Positions 11,001-24,379 of a stretch of DNA of 64,000 nucleotides are shown here, one piece after another. The stretch spans positions 248,001 through 312,000 of the forward strand of contig CAWUCO010000232.1 of assembly GCA_963920705.1 (NCBI GenBank), in the 5' to 3' direction. A model generated the notes under the pieces. It was given only the letters and a program-made list of their open reading frames with translations, had not been told where the DNA came from and did not search any database. This stretch comes from Odiellus spinosus (lineage: Eukaryota > Arthropoda > Arachnida > Opiliones > Phalangiidae). The position numbers and the translations under genes were made by a program. Every line of letters starts with the position of its first letter. The first letter of the stretch is position 1.

Positions 11001-12641
11001 AAATCCGTTGAAAAACATGGAAAATATGGACAATTCAAAAAACATCTAATATCAAAAAGCGAATTTTTAAAATCTGAAATTTGACTATTTTGATATTGTA
11101 TGATTTCTTGAATTGGCCATATTTTTCTTGTTTTTCAACGGATTTTTGAAAACTCTTGTTATTTAGACTGTCAATTAATTGCTCTTTCGAATGACTTTGG
11201 TTTTGTCTAAATTGCAAAATTGTGACAAATATAAAATTGGTTAAAATAAAGCAAAAACACTTAAAAATCCAAGATTATTGGATTAAAATGGACACAAAAC
11301 TTTTGATTTTTAAGCGATTTAGACAAAATTAAGACTACTCGAAAGAGCAAATATTGGTCTATCTAAAAAACAAGAGTTTTGGAAAATCCGTTGAAAAACA
11401 TGGAAAATATGGACAATTCAAAAAACATATAATATCAAAAAGCGAATTTTTAAAATCTGAAATTTGACTATTTTGATATTGTATGATTTCTTGAATTGGC
11501 CATATTTTTCTTGTTTTTCAACGGATTTTTGAAAACTCTTGTTATTTAGACTGTCCATTAATTGCTCTTTCGAATGACTTTGGTTTTGTCTAAATTGCAA
11601 AATTGTGACAAATATAAAATTGGTTAAAATAAAGCAAAAACACTTAAAAATCCAAGATTATTGGATTCAAATGGACACAAAACTTTTGATTTTTAAGCGA
11701 TTTAGACAAAATTAAGACTACTCGAAAGAGCAAATATTGGTCTATCTAAAAAACAAGAGTTTTGGAAAATCCGTTGAAAAACATGGAAAATATGGACAAT
11801 TCAAAAAACATCTAATATCAAAAAGCGAATTTTTAAAATCTGAAATTTGACTATTTTGATATTGTATGATTTCTTGAATTGGCCATATTTTTCTTGTTTT
11901 TCAACGGATTTTTGAAAACTCTTGTTATTTAGACTGTCCATTAATTGCTCTTTCTAATGACTTTGGTTTTGTCTAAATTGCAAAATTGTGACAAATATAA
12001 AATTGGTTAAAATAAAGCAAAAACACTTAAAAATCCAAGATTATTGGATTCAAATGGACACAAAACTTTTGATTTTTAAGCGATTTAGACAAAATTAAGA
12101 CTACTCGAAAGAGCAAATATTGGTCTATCTAAAAAACAAGAGTTTTGGAAAATCCGTTGAAAAACATGGAAAATATGGACAATTCAAAAAACATCTAATA
12201 TCAAAAAGCGAATTTTTAAAATCTGAAATTTGACTATTTTGATATTGTATGAATTCTTGAATTGGCCATATTTTTCTTGTTTTTCAACGGATTTTTGAAA
12301 ACTCTTGATATTTAGACTGTCCATTAATTGCTCTTTCTAATGACTTTGGTTTTGTCTAAATTGCAAAATTGTGACAAATATAAAATTGGTTAAAATAAAG
12401 CAAAAACACTTAAAAATCCAAGATTATTGGATTCAAATGGACACAAAACTTTTGATTTTTAAGCGATTTAGACAAAATTAAGACCACTCGAAAGGGCAAA
12501 TATTGGTCTATCTAAAAAACAAGAGTTTTGGAAAATCCGTTGAAAAACATGGAAAATATGGACAATTCAAAAAACATCTAATATCAAAAAGCGAATTTTT
12601 AAAATCTGAAATTTGACTATTTTGATATTGTATGATTTCTT
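8045..12641 (+). repeat. Tetrameric higher-order repeat, three units of about 1532 bp
   Basis: Copies with GTCAATT plus GGATTAAAATGG recur at 8045, 9577 and 11110, that is every four monomers. Each is followed by a TTCGAATGAC/GTCCATT copy, and the unit closes with TTCTAATGAC copies. The units are not identical: the third member is TTCT type in units one and three but TTCG type in unit two. A one-base insertion near 9857 makes unit two 1533 bp. Confidence 0.75.
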
Positions 12642-15600
12642 GAATTGGCCATATTTTTCTTGTTTTTCAACGGATTTTTGAAAACTCTTGTTATTTAGAC
12701 TGTCCATTAATTGCTCTTTCGAATGACTTTGGTTTTGTCTAAATTGCAAAATTGTGACAAATATAAAATTGGTTAAAATAAAGCAAAAACACTTAAAAAT
12801 CCAAGATTATTGGATTCAAATGGACACAAAACTTTTCATTTTTAAGCGATTTAGACAAAATTAAGACTACTCGAAAGAGCAAATATTGGTCTATCTAAAA
12901 AACAAGAGTTTTGGAAAATCCGTTGAAAAACATGGAAAATATGGACAATTCAAAAAACATCTAATATCAAAAAGCGAATTTTTAAAATCTGAAATTTGAC
13001 TATTTTGATATTGTATGATTTCTTGAATTGGCCATATTTTTCTTGTTTTTCAACGGATTTTTGAAAACTCTTGTTATTTAGACTGTCCATTAATTGCTCT
13101 TTCGAATGACTTTGGTTTTGTCTAAATTGCAAAATTGTGACAAATATAAAATTGGTTAAAATAAAGCAAAAACACTTAAAAATCCAAGATTATTGGATTC
13201 AAATGGACACAAAACTTTTGATTTTTAAGCGATTTAGACAAAATTAAGACCACTCGAAAGAGCAAATATTGGTCTATCTAAAAAACAAGAGTTTTGGAAA
13301 ATCCGTTGAAAAACATGGAAAATATGGACAATTCAAAAAACATCTAATATCAAAAAGCGAATTTTTAAAATCTGAAATTTGACTATTTTGATATTGTATG
13401 ATTTCTTGAATTGGCCATATTTTTCTTGTTTTTCAACGGATTTTTGAAAACTCTTGTTATTTAGACTGTCCATTAATTGCTCTTTCGAATGACTTTGGTT
13501 TTGTCTAAATTGCAAAATTGTGACAAATATAAAATTGGTTAAAATAAAGCAAAAACACTTAAAAATCCAAGATTATTGGATTCAAATGGACACAAAACTT
13601 TTCATTTTTAAGCGATTTAGACAAAATTAAGACTACTCGAAAGAGCAAATATTGGTCTATCTAAAAAACAAGAGTTTTGGAAAATCCGTTGAAAAACATG
13701 GAAAATATGGACAATTCAAAAAACATCTAATATCAAAAAGCGAATTTTTAAAATCTGAAATTTGACTATTTTGATATTGTATGATTTCTTGAATTGGCCA
13801 TATTTTTCTTGTTTTTCAACGGATTTTTGAAAACTCTTGTTATTTAGACTGTCCATTAATTGCTCTTTCGAATGACTTTGGTTTTGTCTAAATTGCAAAA
13901 TTGTGACAAATATAAAATTGGTTAAAATAAAGCAAAAACACTTAAAAATCCAAGATTATTGGATTCAAATGGACACAAAACTTTTCATTTTTAAGCGATT
14001 TAGACAAAATTAAGACTACTCGAAAGAGCAAATATTGGTCTATCTAAAAAACAAGAGTTTTGGAAAATCCGTTGAAAAACATGGAAAATATGGACAATTC
14101 AAAAAACATCTAATATCAAAAAGCGAATTTTTAAAATCTGAAATTTGACTATTTTGATATTGTATGATTTCTTGAATTGGCCATATTTTTCTTGTTTTTC
14201 AACGGATTTTTGAAAACTCTTGTTATTTAGACTGTCCATTAATTGCTCTTTCGAATGACTTTGGTTTTGTCTAAATTGCAAAATTGTGACAAATATAAAA
14301 TTGGTTAAAATAAAGCAAAAACACTTAAAAATCCAAGATTATTGGATTCAAATGGACACAAAACTTTTCATTTTTAAGCGATTTAGACAAAATTAAGACT
14401 ACTCGAAAGAGCAAATATTGGTCTATCTAAAAAACAAGAGTTTTGGAAAATCCGTTGAAAAACATGGAAAATATGGACAATTCAAAAAACATCTAATATC
14501 AAAAAGCGAATTTTTAAAATCTGAAATTTGACTATTTTGATATTGTATGATTTCTTGAATTGGCCATATTTTTCTTGTTTTTCAACGGATTTTTGAAAAC
14601 TCTTGTTATTTAGACTGTCCATTAATTGCTCTTTCGAATGACTTTGGTTTTGTCTAAATTGCAAAATTGTGACAAATATAAAATTGGTTAAAATAAAGCA
14701 AAAACACTTAAAAATCCAAGATTATTGGATTCAAATGGACACAAAACTTTTCATTTTTAAGCGATTTAGACAAAATTAAGACTACTCGAAAGAGCAAATA
14801 TTGGTCTATCTAAAAAACAAGAGTTTTGGAAAATCCGTTGAAAAACATGGAAAATATGGACAATTCAAAAAACATCTAATATCAAAAAGCGAATTTTTAA
14901 AATCTGAAATTTGACTATTTTGATATTGTATGATTTCTTGAATTGGCCATATTTTTCTTGTTTTTCAACGGATTTTTGAAAACTCTTGTTATTTAGACTG
15001 TCCATTAATTGCTCTTTCGAATGACTTTGGTTTTGTCTAAATTGCAAAATTGTGACAAATATAAAATTGGTTAAAATAAAGCAAAAACACTTAAAAATCC
15101 AAGATTATTGGATTCAAATGGACACAAAACTTTTCATTTTTAAGCGATTTAGACAAAATTAAGACTACTCGAAAGAGCAAATATTGGTCTATCTAAAAAA
15201 CAAGAGTTTTGGAAAATCCGTTGAAAAACATGGAAAATATGGACAATTCAAAAAACATCTAATATCAAAAAGCGAATTTTTAAAATCTGAAATTTGACTA
15301 TTTTGATATTGTATGATTTCTTGAATTGGCCATATTTTTCTTGTTTTTCAACGGATTTTTGAAAACTCTTGTTATTTAGACTGTCCATTAATTGCTCTTT
15401 CGAATGACTTTGGTTTTGTCTAAATTGCAAAATTGTGACAAATATAAAATTGGTTAAAATAAAGCAAAAACACTTAAAAATCCAAGATTATTGGATTCAA
15501 ATGGACACAAAACTTTTCATTTTTAAGCGATTTAGACAAAATTAAGACTACTCGAAAGAGCAAATATTGGTCTATCTAAAAAACAAGAGTTTTGGAAAAT

Positions 15601-18600
15601 CCGTTGAAAAACATGGAAAATATGGACAATTCAAAAAACATCTAATATCAAAAAGCGAATTTTTAAAATCTGAAATTTGACTATTTTGATATTGTATGAT
15701 TTCTTGAATTGGCCATATTTTTCTTGTTTTTCAACGGATTTTTGAAAACTCTTGTTATTTAGACTGTCCATTAATTGCTCTTTCGAATGACTTTGGTTTT
15801 GTCTAAATTGCAAAATTGTGACAAATATAAAATTGGTTAAAATAAAGCAAAAACACTTAAAAATCCAAGATTATTGGATTCAAATGGACACAAAACTTTT
15901 GATTTTTAAGCGATTTAGACAAAATTAAGACTACTCGAAAGAGCAAATATTGGTCTATCTAAAAAACAAGAGTTTTGGAAAATCCGTTGAAAAACATGGA
16001 AAATATGGACAATTCAAAAAACATCTAATATCAAAAAGCGAATTTTTAAAATCTGAAATTTGACTATTTTGATATTGTATGATTTCTTGAATTGGCCATA
16101 TTTTTCTTGTTTTTCAACGGATTTTTGAAAACTCTTGTTATTTAGACTGTCCATTAATTGCTCTTTCGAATGACTTTGGTTTTGTCTAAATTGCAAAATT
16201 GTGACAAATATAAAATTGGTTAAAATAAAGCAAAAACACTTAAAAATCCAAGATTATTGGATTCAAATGGACACAAAACTTTTCATTTTTAAGCGATTTA
16301 GACAAAATTAAGACTACTCGAAAGAGCAAATATTGGTCTATCTAAAAAACAAGAGTTTTGGAAAATCCGTTGAAAAACATGGAAAATAAGGACAATTCAA
16401 AAAACATCTAATATCAAAAAGCGAATTTTTAAAATCTGAAATTTGACTATTTTGATATTGTATGATTTCTTGAATTGGCCATATTTTTCTTGTTTTTCAA
16501 CGGATTTTTGAAAACTCTTGTTATTTAGACTGTCCATTAATTGCTCTTTCGAATGACTTTGGTTTTGTCTAAATTGCAAAATTGTGACAAATATAAAATT
16601 GGTTAAAATAAAGCAAAAACACTTAAAAATCCAAGATTATTGGATTCAAATGGACACAAAACTTTTGATTTTTAAGCGATTTAGACAAAATTAAGACCAC
16701 TCGAAAGAGCAAATATTGGTCTATCTAAAAAACAAGAGTTTTGGAAAATCCGTTGAAAAACATGGAAAATATGGACAATTCAAAAAACATCTAATATCAA
16801 AAAGCGAATTTTTAAAATCTGAAATTTGACTATTTTGATATTGTATGATTTCTTGAATTGGCCATATTTTTCTTGTTTTTCAACGGATTTTTGAAAACTC
16901 TTGTTATTTAGACTGTCCATTAATTGCTCTTTCGAATGACTTTGGTTTTGTCTAAATTGCAAAATTGTGACAAATATAAAATTGGTTAAAATAAAGCAAA
17001 AACACTTAAAAATCCAAGATTATTGGATTCAAATGGACACAAAACTTTTCATTTTTAAGCGATTTAGACAAAATTAAGACTACTCGAAAGAGCAAATATT
17101 GGTCTATCTAAAAAACAAGAGTTTTGGAAAATCCGTTGAAAAACATGGAAAATATGGACAATTCAAAAAACATCTAATATCAAAAAGCGAATTTTTAAAA
17201 TCTGAAATTTGACTATTTTGATATTGTATGATTTCTTGAATTGGCCATATTTTTCTTGTTTTTCAACGGATTTTTGAAAACTCTTGTTATTTAGACTGTC
17301 CATTAATTGCTCTTTCGAATGACTTTGGTTTTGTCTAAATTGCAAAATTGTGACAAATATAAAATTGGTTAAAATAAAGCAAAAACACTTAAAAATCCAA
17401 GATTATTGGATTCAAATGGACACAAAACTTTTCATTTTTAAGCGATTTAGACAAAATTAAGACTACTCGAAAGAGCAAATATTGGTCTATCTAAAAAACA
17501 AGAGTTTTGGAAAATCCGTTGAAAAACATGGAAAATATGGACAATTCAAAAAACATCTAATATCAAAAAGCGAATTTTTAAAATCTGAAATTTGACTATT
17601 TTGATATTGTATGATTTCTTGAATTGGCCATATTTTTCTTGTTTTTCAACGGATTTTTGAAAACTCTTGTTATTTAGACTGTCCATTAATTGCTCTTTCG
17701 AATGACTTTGGTTTTGTCTAAATTGCAAAATTGTGACAAATATAAAATTGGTTAAAATAAAGCAAAAACACTTAAAAATCCAAGATTATTGGATTCAAAT
17801 GGACACAAAACTTTTCATTTTTAAGCGATTTAGACAAAATTAAGACTACTCGAAAGAGCAAATATTGGTCTATCTAAAAAACAAGAGTTTTGGAAAATCC
17901 GTTGAAAAACATGGAAAATATGGACAATTCAAAAAACATCTAATATCAAAAAGCGAATTTTTAAAATCTGAAATTTGACTATTTTGATATTGTATGATTT
18001 CTTGAATTGGCCATATTTTTCTTGTTTTTCAACGGATTTTTGAAAACTCTTGTTATTTAGACTGTCCATTAATTGCTCTTTCGAATGACTTTGGTTTTGT
18101 CTAAATTGCAAAATTGTGACAAATATAAAATTGGTTAAAATAAAGCAAAAACACTTAAAAATCCAAGATTATTGGATTCAAATGGACACAAAACTTTTCA
18201 TTTTTAAGCGATTTAGACAAAATTAAGACTACTCGAAAGAGCAAATATTGGTCTATCTAAAAAACAAGAGTTTTGGAAAATCCGTTGAAAAACATGGAAA
18301 ATATGGACAATTCAAAAAACATCTAATATCAAAAAGCGAATTTTTAAAATCTGAAATTTGACTATTTTGATATTGTATGATTTCTTGAATTGGCCATATT
18401 TTTCTTGTTTTTCAACGGATTTTTGAAAACTCTTGTTATTTAGACTGTCCATTAATTGCTCTTTCGAATGACTTTGGTTTTGTCTAAATTGCAAAATTGT
18501 GACAAATATAAAATTGGTTAAAATAAAGCAAAAACACTTAAAAATCCAAGATTATTGGATTCAAATGGACACAAAACTTTTCATTTTTAAGCGATTTAGA

Positions 18601-19199
18601 CAAAATTAAGACTACTCGAAAGAGCAAATATTGGTCTATCTAAAAAACAAGAGTTTTGGAAAATCCGTTGAAAAACATGGAAAATATGGACAATTCAAAA
18701 AACATCTAATATCAAAAAGCGAATTTTTAAAATCTGAAATTTGACTATTTTGATATTGTATGATTTCTTGAATTGGCCATATTTTTCTTGTTTTTCAACG
18801 GATTTTTGAAAACTCTTGTTATTTAGACTGTCCATTAATTGCTCTTTCGAATGACTTTGGTTTTGTCTAAATTGCAAAATTGTGACAAATATAAAATTGG
18901 TTAAAATAAAGCAAAAACACTTAAAAATCCAAGATTATTGGATTCAAATGGACACAAAACTTTTCATTTTTAAGCGATTTAGACAAAATTAAGACAACTC
19001 GAAAGAGCAAATATTGGTCTATCTAAAAAACAAGAGTTTTGGAAAATCCGTTGAAAAACATGGAAAATATGGACAATTCAAAAAACATCTAATATCAAAA
19101 AGCGAATTTTTAAAATCTGAAATTTGACTATTTTGATATTGTATGATTTCTTGAATTGGCCATATTTTTCTTGTTTTTCAACGGATTTTTGAAAACTCT

Positions 19200-22100
19200 T
19201 GTTATTTAGACTGTCCATTAATTGCTCTTTCGAATGACTTTGGTTTTGTCTAAATTGCAAAATTGTGACAAATATAAAATTGGTTAAAATAAAGCAAAAA
19301 CACTTAAAAATCCAAGATTATTGGATTCAAATGGACACAAAACTTTTCATTTTTAAGCGATTTAGACAAAATTAAGACTACTCTAAAGAGCAAATATTGG
19401 TCTATCTAAAAAACAAGAGTTTTGGAAAATCCGTTGAAAAACATGGAAAATATGGACAATTCAAAAAACATCTAATATCAAAAAGCGAATTTTTAAAATC
19501 TGAAATTTGACTATTTTGATATTGTATGATTTCTTGAATTGGCCATATTTTTCTTGTTTTTCAACGGATTTTTGAAAAACTCTTGTTATTTAGACTGTCC
19601 ATTAATTGCTCTTTCGAATGACTTTGGTTTTGTCTAAATTGCAAAATTGTGACAAATATAAAATTGGTTAAAATAAAGCAAAAACACTTAAAAATCCAAG
19701 ATTATTGGATTCAAATGGACACAAAACTTTTCATTTTTAAGCGATTTAGACAAAATTAAGACTACTCGAAAGAGCAAATATTGGTCTATCTAAAAAACAA
19801 GAGTTTTGGAAAATCCGTTGAAAAACATGGAAAATATGGACAATTCAAAAAACATCTAATATCAAAAAGCGAATTTTTAAAATCTGAAATTTGACTATTT
19901 TGATATTGTATGATTTCTTGAATTGGCCATATTTTTCTTGTTTTTCAACGGATTTTTGAAAACTCTTGTTATTTAGACTGTCCATTAATTGCTCTTTCTA
20001 ATGACTTTGGTTTTGTCTAAATTGCAAAATTGTGACAAATATAAAATTGGTTAAAATAAAGCAAAAACACTTAAAAATCCAAGATTATTGGATTCAAATG
20101 GACACAAAACTTTTGATTTTTAAGCGATTTAGACAAAATTAAGACCACTCGAAAGAGCAAATATTGGTCTATCTAAAAAACAAGAGTTTTGGAAAATCCG
20201 TTGAAAAACATGGAAAATATGGACAATTCAAAAAACATCTAATATCAAAAAGCGAATTTTTAAAATCTGAAATTTGACTATTTTGATATTGTATGATTTC
20301 TTGAATTGGCCATATTTTTCTTGTTTTTCAACGGATTTTTGAAAACTCTTCTTATTTAGACTGTCCATTAATTGCTCTTTCGAATGACTTTGGTTTTGTC
20401 TAAATTGCAAAATTGTGACAAATATAAAATTGGTTAAAATAAAGCAAAAACACTTAAAAATCCAAGATTATTGGATTCAAATGGACACAAAACTTTTCAT
20501 TTTTAAGCGATTTAGACAAAATTAAGACTACTCGAAAGAGCAAATATTGGTCTATCTAAAAAACAAGAGTTTTGGAAAATCCGTTGAAAAACATGGAAAA
20601 TATGGACAATTCAAAAAACATCTAATATCAAAAAGCGAATTTTTAAAATCTGAAATTTGACTATTTTGATATTGTATGATTTCTTGAATTGGCCATATTT
20701 TTCTTGTTTTTCAACGGATTTTTGAAAACTCTTGTTATTTAGACTGTCCATTAATTGCTCTTTCGAATGACTTTGGTTTTGTCTAAATTGCAAAATTGTG
20801 ACAAATATAAAATTGGTTAAAATAAAGCAAAAACACTTAAAAATCCAAGATTATTGGATTCAAATGGACACAAAACTTTTCATTTTTAAGCGATTAAACA
20901 AAATTAAGACTACTCGAAAGAGCAAATATTGGTCTATCTAAAAAACAAGAGTTTTGGAAAATCCGTTGAAAAACATGGAAAATATGGACAATTCAAAAAA
21001 CATCTAATATCAAAAAGCGAATTTTTAAAATCTGAAATTTGACTATTTTGATATTGTATGATTTCTTGAATTGGCCATATTTTTCTTGTTTTTCAACGGA
21101 TTTTTGAAAACTCTTGTTATTTAGACTGTCCATTAATTGCTCTTTCTAATGACTTTGGTTTTGTCTAAATTGCAAAATTGTGACAAATATAAAATTGGTT
21201 AAAATAAAGCAAAAACACTTAAAAATCCAAGATTATTGGATTCAAATGGACACAAAACTTTTGATTTTTAAGCGATTTAGACAAAATTAAGACTACTCGA
21301 AAGAGCAAATATTGGTCTATCTAAAAAACAAGAGTTTTGGAAAATCCGTTGAAAAACATGGAAAATATGGACAATTCAAAAAACATCTAATATCAAAAAG
21401 CGAATTTTTAAAATCTGAAATTTGACTATTTTGATATTGTATGATTTCTTGAATTGGCCATATTTTTCTTGTTTTTCAACGGATTTTTGAAAACTCTTGT
21501 TATTTAGACTGTCCATTAATTGCTCTTTCGAATGACTTTGGTTTTGTCTAAATTGCAAAATTGTGACAAATATAAAATTGGTTAAAATAAAGCAAAAACA
21601 CTTAAAAATCCAAGATTATTGGATTCAAATGGACACAAAACTTTTCATTTTTAAGCGATTTAGACAAAATTAAGACTACTCTAAAGAGCAAATATTGGTC
21701 TATCTAAAAAACAAGAGTTTTGGAAAATCCGTTGAAAAACATGGAAAATATGGACAATTCAAAAAACATCTAATATCAAAAAGCGAATTTTTAAAATCTG
21801 AAATTTGACTATTTTGATATTGTATGATTTCTTGAATTGGCCATATTTTTCTTGTTTTTCAACGGATTTTTGAAAAACTCTTGTTATTTAGACTGTCCAT
21901 TAATTGCTCTTTCGAATGACTTTGGTTTTGTCTAAATTGCAAAATTGTGACAAATATAAAATTGGTTAAAATAAAGCAAAAACACTTAAAAATCCAAGAT
22001 TATTGGATTCAAATGGACACAAAACTTTTCATTTTTAAGCGATTTAGACAAAATTAAGACTACTCGAAAGAGCAAATATTGGTCTATCTAAAAAACAAGA

Positions 22101-23800
22101 GTTTTGGAAAATCCGTTGAAAAACATGGAAAATATGGACAATTCAAAAAACATCTAATATCAAAAAGCGAATTTTTAAAATCTGAAATTTGACTATTTTG
22201 ATATTGTATGATTTCTTGAATTGGCCATATTTTTCTTGTTTTTCAACGGATTTTTGAAAACTCTTGTTATTTAGACTGTCCATTAATTGCTCTTTCTAAT
22301 GACTTTGGTTTTGTCTAAATTGCAAAATTGTGACAAATATAAAATTGGTTAAAATAAAGCAAAAACACTTAAAAATCCAAGATTATTGGATTCAAATGGA
22401 CACAAAACTTTTGATTTTTAAGCGATTTAGACAAAATTAAGACCACTCGAAAGAGCAAATATTGGTCTATCTAAAAAACAAGAGTTTTGGAAAATCCGTT
22501 GAAAAACATGGAAAATATGGACAATTCAAAAAACATCTAATATCAAAAAGCGAATTTTTAAAATCTGAAATTTGACTATTTTGATATTGTATGATTTCTT
22601 GAATTGGCCATATTTTTCTTGTTTTTCAACGGATTTTTGAAAACTCTTCTTATTTAGACTGTCCATTAATTGCTCTTTCGAATGACTTTGGTTTTGTCTA
22701 AATTGCAAAATTGTGACAAATATAAAATTGGTTAAAATAAAGCAAAAACACTTAAAAATCCAAGATTATTGGATTCAAATGGACACAAAACTTTTCATTT
22801 TTAAGCGATTTAGACAAAATTAAGACTACTCGAAAGAGCAAATATTGGTCTATCTAAAAAACAAGAGTTTTGGAAAATCCGTTGAAAAACATGGAAAATA
22901 TGGACAATTCAAAAAACATCTAATATCAAAAAGCGAATTTTTAAAATCTGAAATTTGACTATTTTGATATTGTATGATTTCTTGAATTGGCCATATTTTT
23001 CTTGTTTTTCAACGGATTTTTGAAAACTCTTGTTATTTAGACTGTCCATTAATTGCTCTTTCGAATGACTTTGGTTTTGTCTAAATTGCAAAATTGTGAC
23101 AAATATAAAATTGGTTAAAATAAAGCAAAAACACTTAAAAATCCAAGATTATTGGATTCAAATGGACACAAAACTTTTCATTTTTAAGCGATTTAGACAA
23201 AATTAAGACTACTCGAAAGAGCAAATATTGGTCTATCTAAAAAACAAGAGTTTTGGAAAATCCGTTGAAAAACATGGAAAATATGGACAATTCAAAAAAC
23301 ATCTAATATCAAAAAGCGAATTTTTAAAATCTGAAATTTGACTATTTTGATATTGTATGATTTCTTGAATTGGCCATATTTTTCTTGTTTTTCAACGGAT
23401 TTTTGAAAACTCTTGTTATTTAGACTGTCCATTAATTGCTCTTTCTAATGACTTTGGTTTTGTCTAAATTGCAAAATTGTGACAAATATAAAATTGGTTA
23501 AAATAAAGCAAAAACACTTAAAAATCCAAGATTATTGGATTCAAATGGACACAAAACTTTTGATTTTTAAGCGATTTAGACAAAATTAAGACCACTCGAA
23601 AGAGCAAATATTGGTCTATCTAAAAAACAAGAGTTTTGGAAAATCCGTTGAAAAACATGGAAAATATGGACAATTCAAAAAACATCTAATATCAAAAAGC
23701 GAATTTTGAAAATCTGAAATTTGACTATTTTGATATTGTATGATTTCTTGAATTGACCATATTTTTCTTGTTTTTCAACGGATTTTTGAAAACTCTTGTT
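19200..23800 (+). repeat. Six-monomer (2298-bp) tandem duplication
   Basis: Three rare markers recur 2298 bases apart: CTCTAAAGAG at 19381 and 21679, the extra A in TTGAAAAACTC near 19573 and 21871, and CTCTTCTTATTT near 20349 and 22647. The first unit also has a one-base deletion (GCGATTAAAC near 20891) absent from the second, so it arose after the duplication or was repaired in the other copy. Boundaries are approximate because flanking monomers are nearly identical. Confidence 0.85.
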
Positions 23801-24132
23801 ATTTAGACTGTCCATTAATTGCTCTTTCGAATGACTTTGGTTTTGTCTAAATTGCAAAATTGTGACAAATATAAAATTGGTTAAAATAAAGCAAAAACAC
23901 TTAAAAATCCAAGATTATTGGATTCAAATGGACACAAAACTTTTCATTTTTAAGCGATTTAGACAAAATTAAGACTACTCGAAAGAGCAAATATTGGTCT
24001 ATCTAAAAAACAAGAGTTTTTTAAAATCCGTTGAAAAACATGGAAAATATGGACAATTCAAAAAACATCTAATATCAAAAAGCGAATTTTTAAAATCTGA
24101 AATTTGACTATTTTGATAATGTATGATTTCTT
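19921..24132 (+). repeat. Trimeric higher-order repeat (about 1149 bp) nested in the hexamer duplication
   Basis: Monomers 53, 56, 59 and 62 each combine the TTCTAATGAC left arm with CTTTTGATTTTT, while the two copies between them have TTCGAATGAC with CTTTTCATTTTT. This gives a regular three-monomer pattern. Copies 53, 59 and 62 have ACCACTCG and copy 56 has ACTACTCG. The pattern breaks at the zone C boundary. Confidence 0.8.
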
Positions 24133-24379
24133 GAATTGGCCATATTTTTCTTGTTTTTCAACGGATTTTTGAAAACTCTTGTTATTTAGACTGTCCATTA
24201 ATTGCTCTTTCTAATGACTTTGGTTTTGTCTAAATTGCAAAATTGTGACAAATATAAAATTGGTTAAAATAAAGCAAAAACACTTAAAAATCCAAGATTA
24301 TTGGATTCAAATGGACACAAAACTTTTGATTTTTAAGCGATTTAGACAAAATTAAGACCACTCGAAAGAGCAAATATTG

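Larger units (their letters stand above)
1..12641 (+). repeat. Array zone A, 33 mixed-type monomers
   Basis: Monomers 1-33 combine two L-arm types (TTCTAATGAC in 18 copies, TTCGAATGAC in 15) with two R-arm types (ACCACTCGAAAGGG and ACTACTCGAAAGAG). The GGG variant of the R arm is confined to this zone. GTCAATT instead of GTCCATT occurs in copies starting at 1, 1533, 5745, 6128, 8045, 9577 and 11110. Four single-base indels give a net of +2. An EcoRI-type GAATTC at 12251-12256 is a local landmark created by one substitution. No gene or inserted element is present. Confidence 0.9.
12642..24132 (+). repeat. Array zone B, 30 highly uniform monomers with private G-to-C variant
   Basis: Twenty-three of the 30 monomers carry CTTTTCATTTTT where every other zone has CTTTTGATTTTT. 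The first occurrence is at about 12832 and the last at about 23944. The seven GATTTTT copies here are numbers 35, 42, 44, 53, 56, 59 and 62. From about 13.4 to 15.7 kb, six successive monomers look identical or nearly so by eye. That implies very recent amplification. Three single-base indels (near 19575, 20896 and 21874) give a length of 11491. Confidence 0.9.

Noticed and set aside
12251-12256. EcoRI-type GAATTC as a possible element boundary
   Set aside because: It results from one T-to-A substitution in the junction segment (TATGATTTCTTG to TATGAATTCTTG), and monomer phase is unbroken on both sides.
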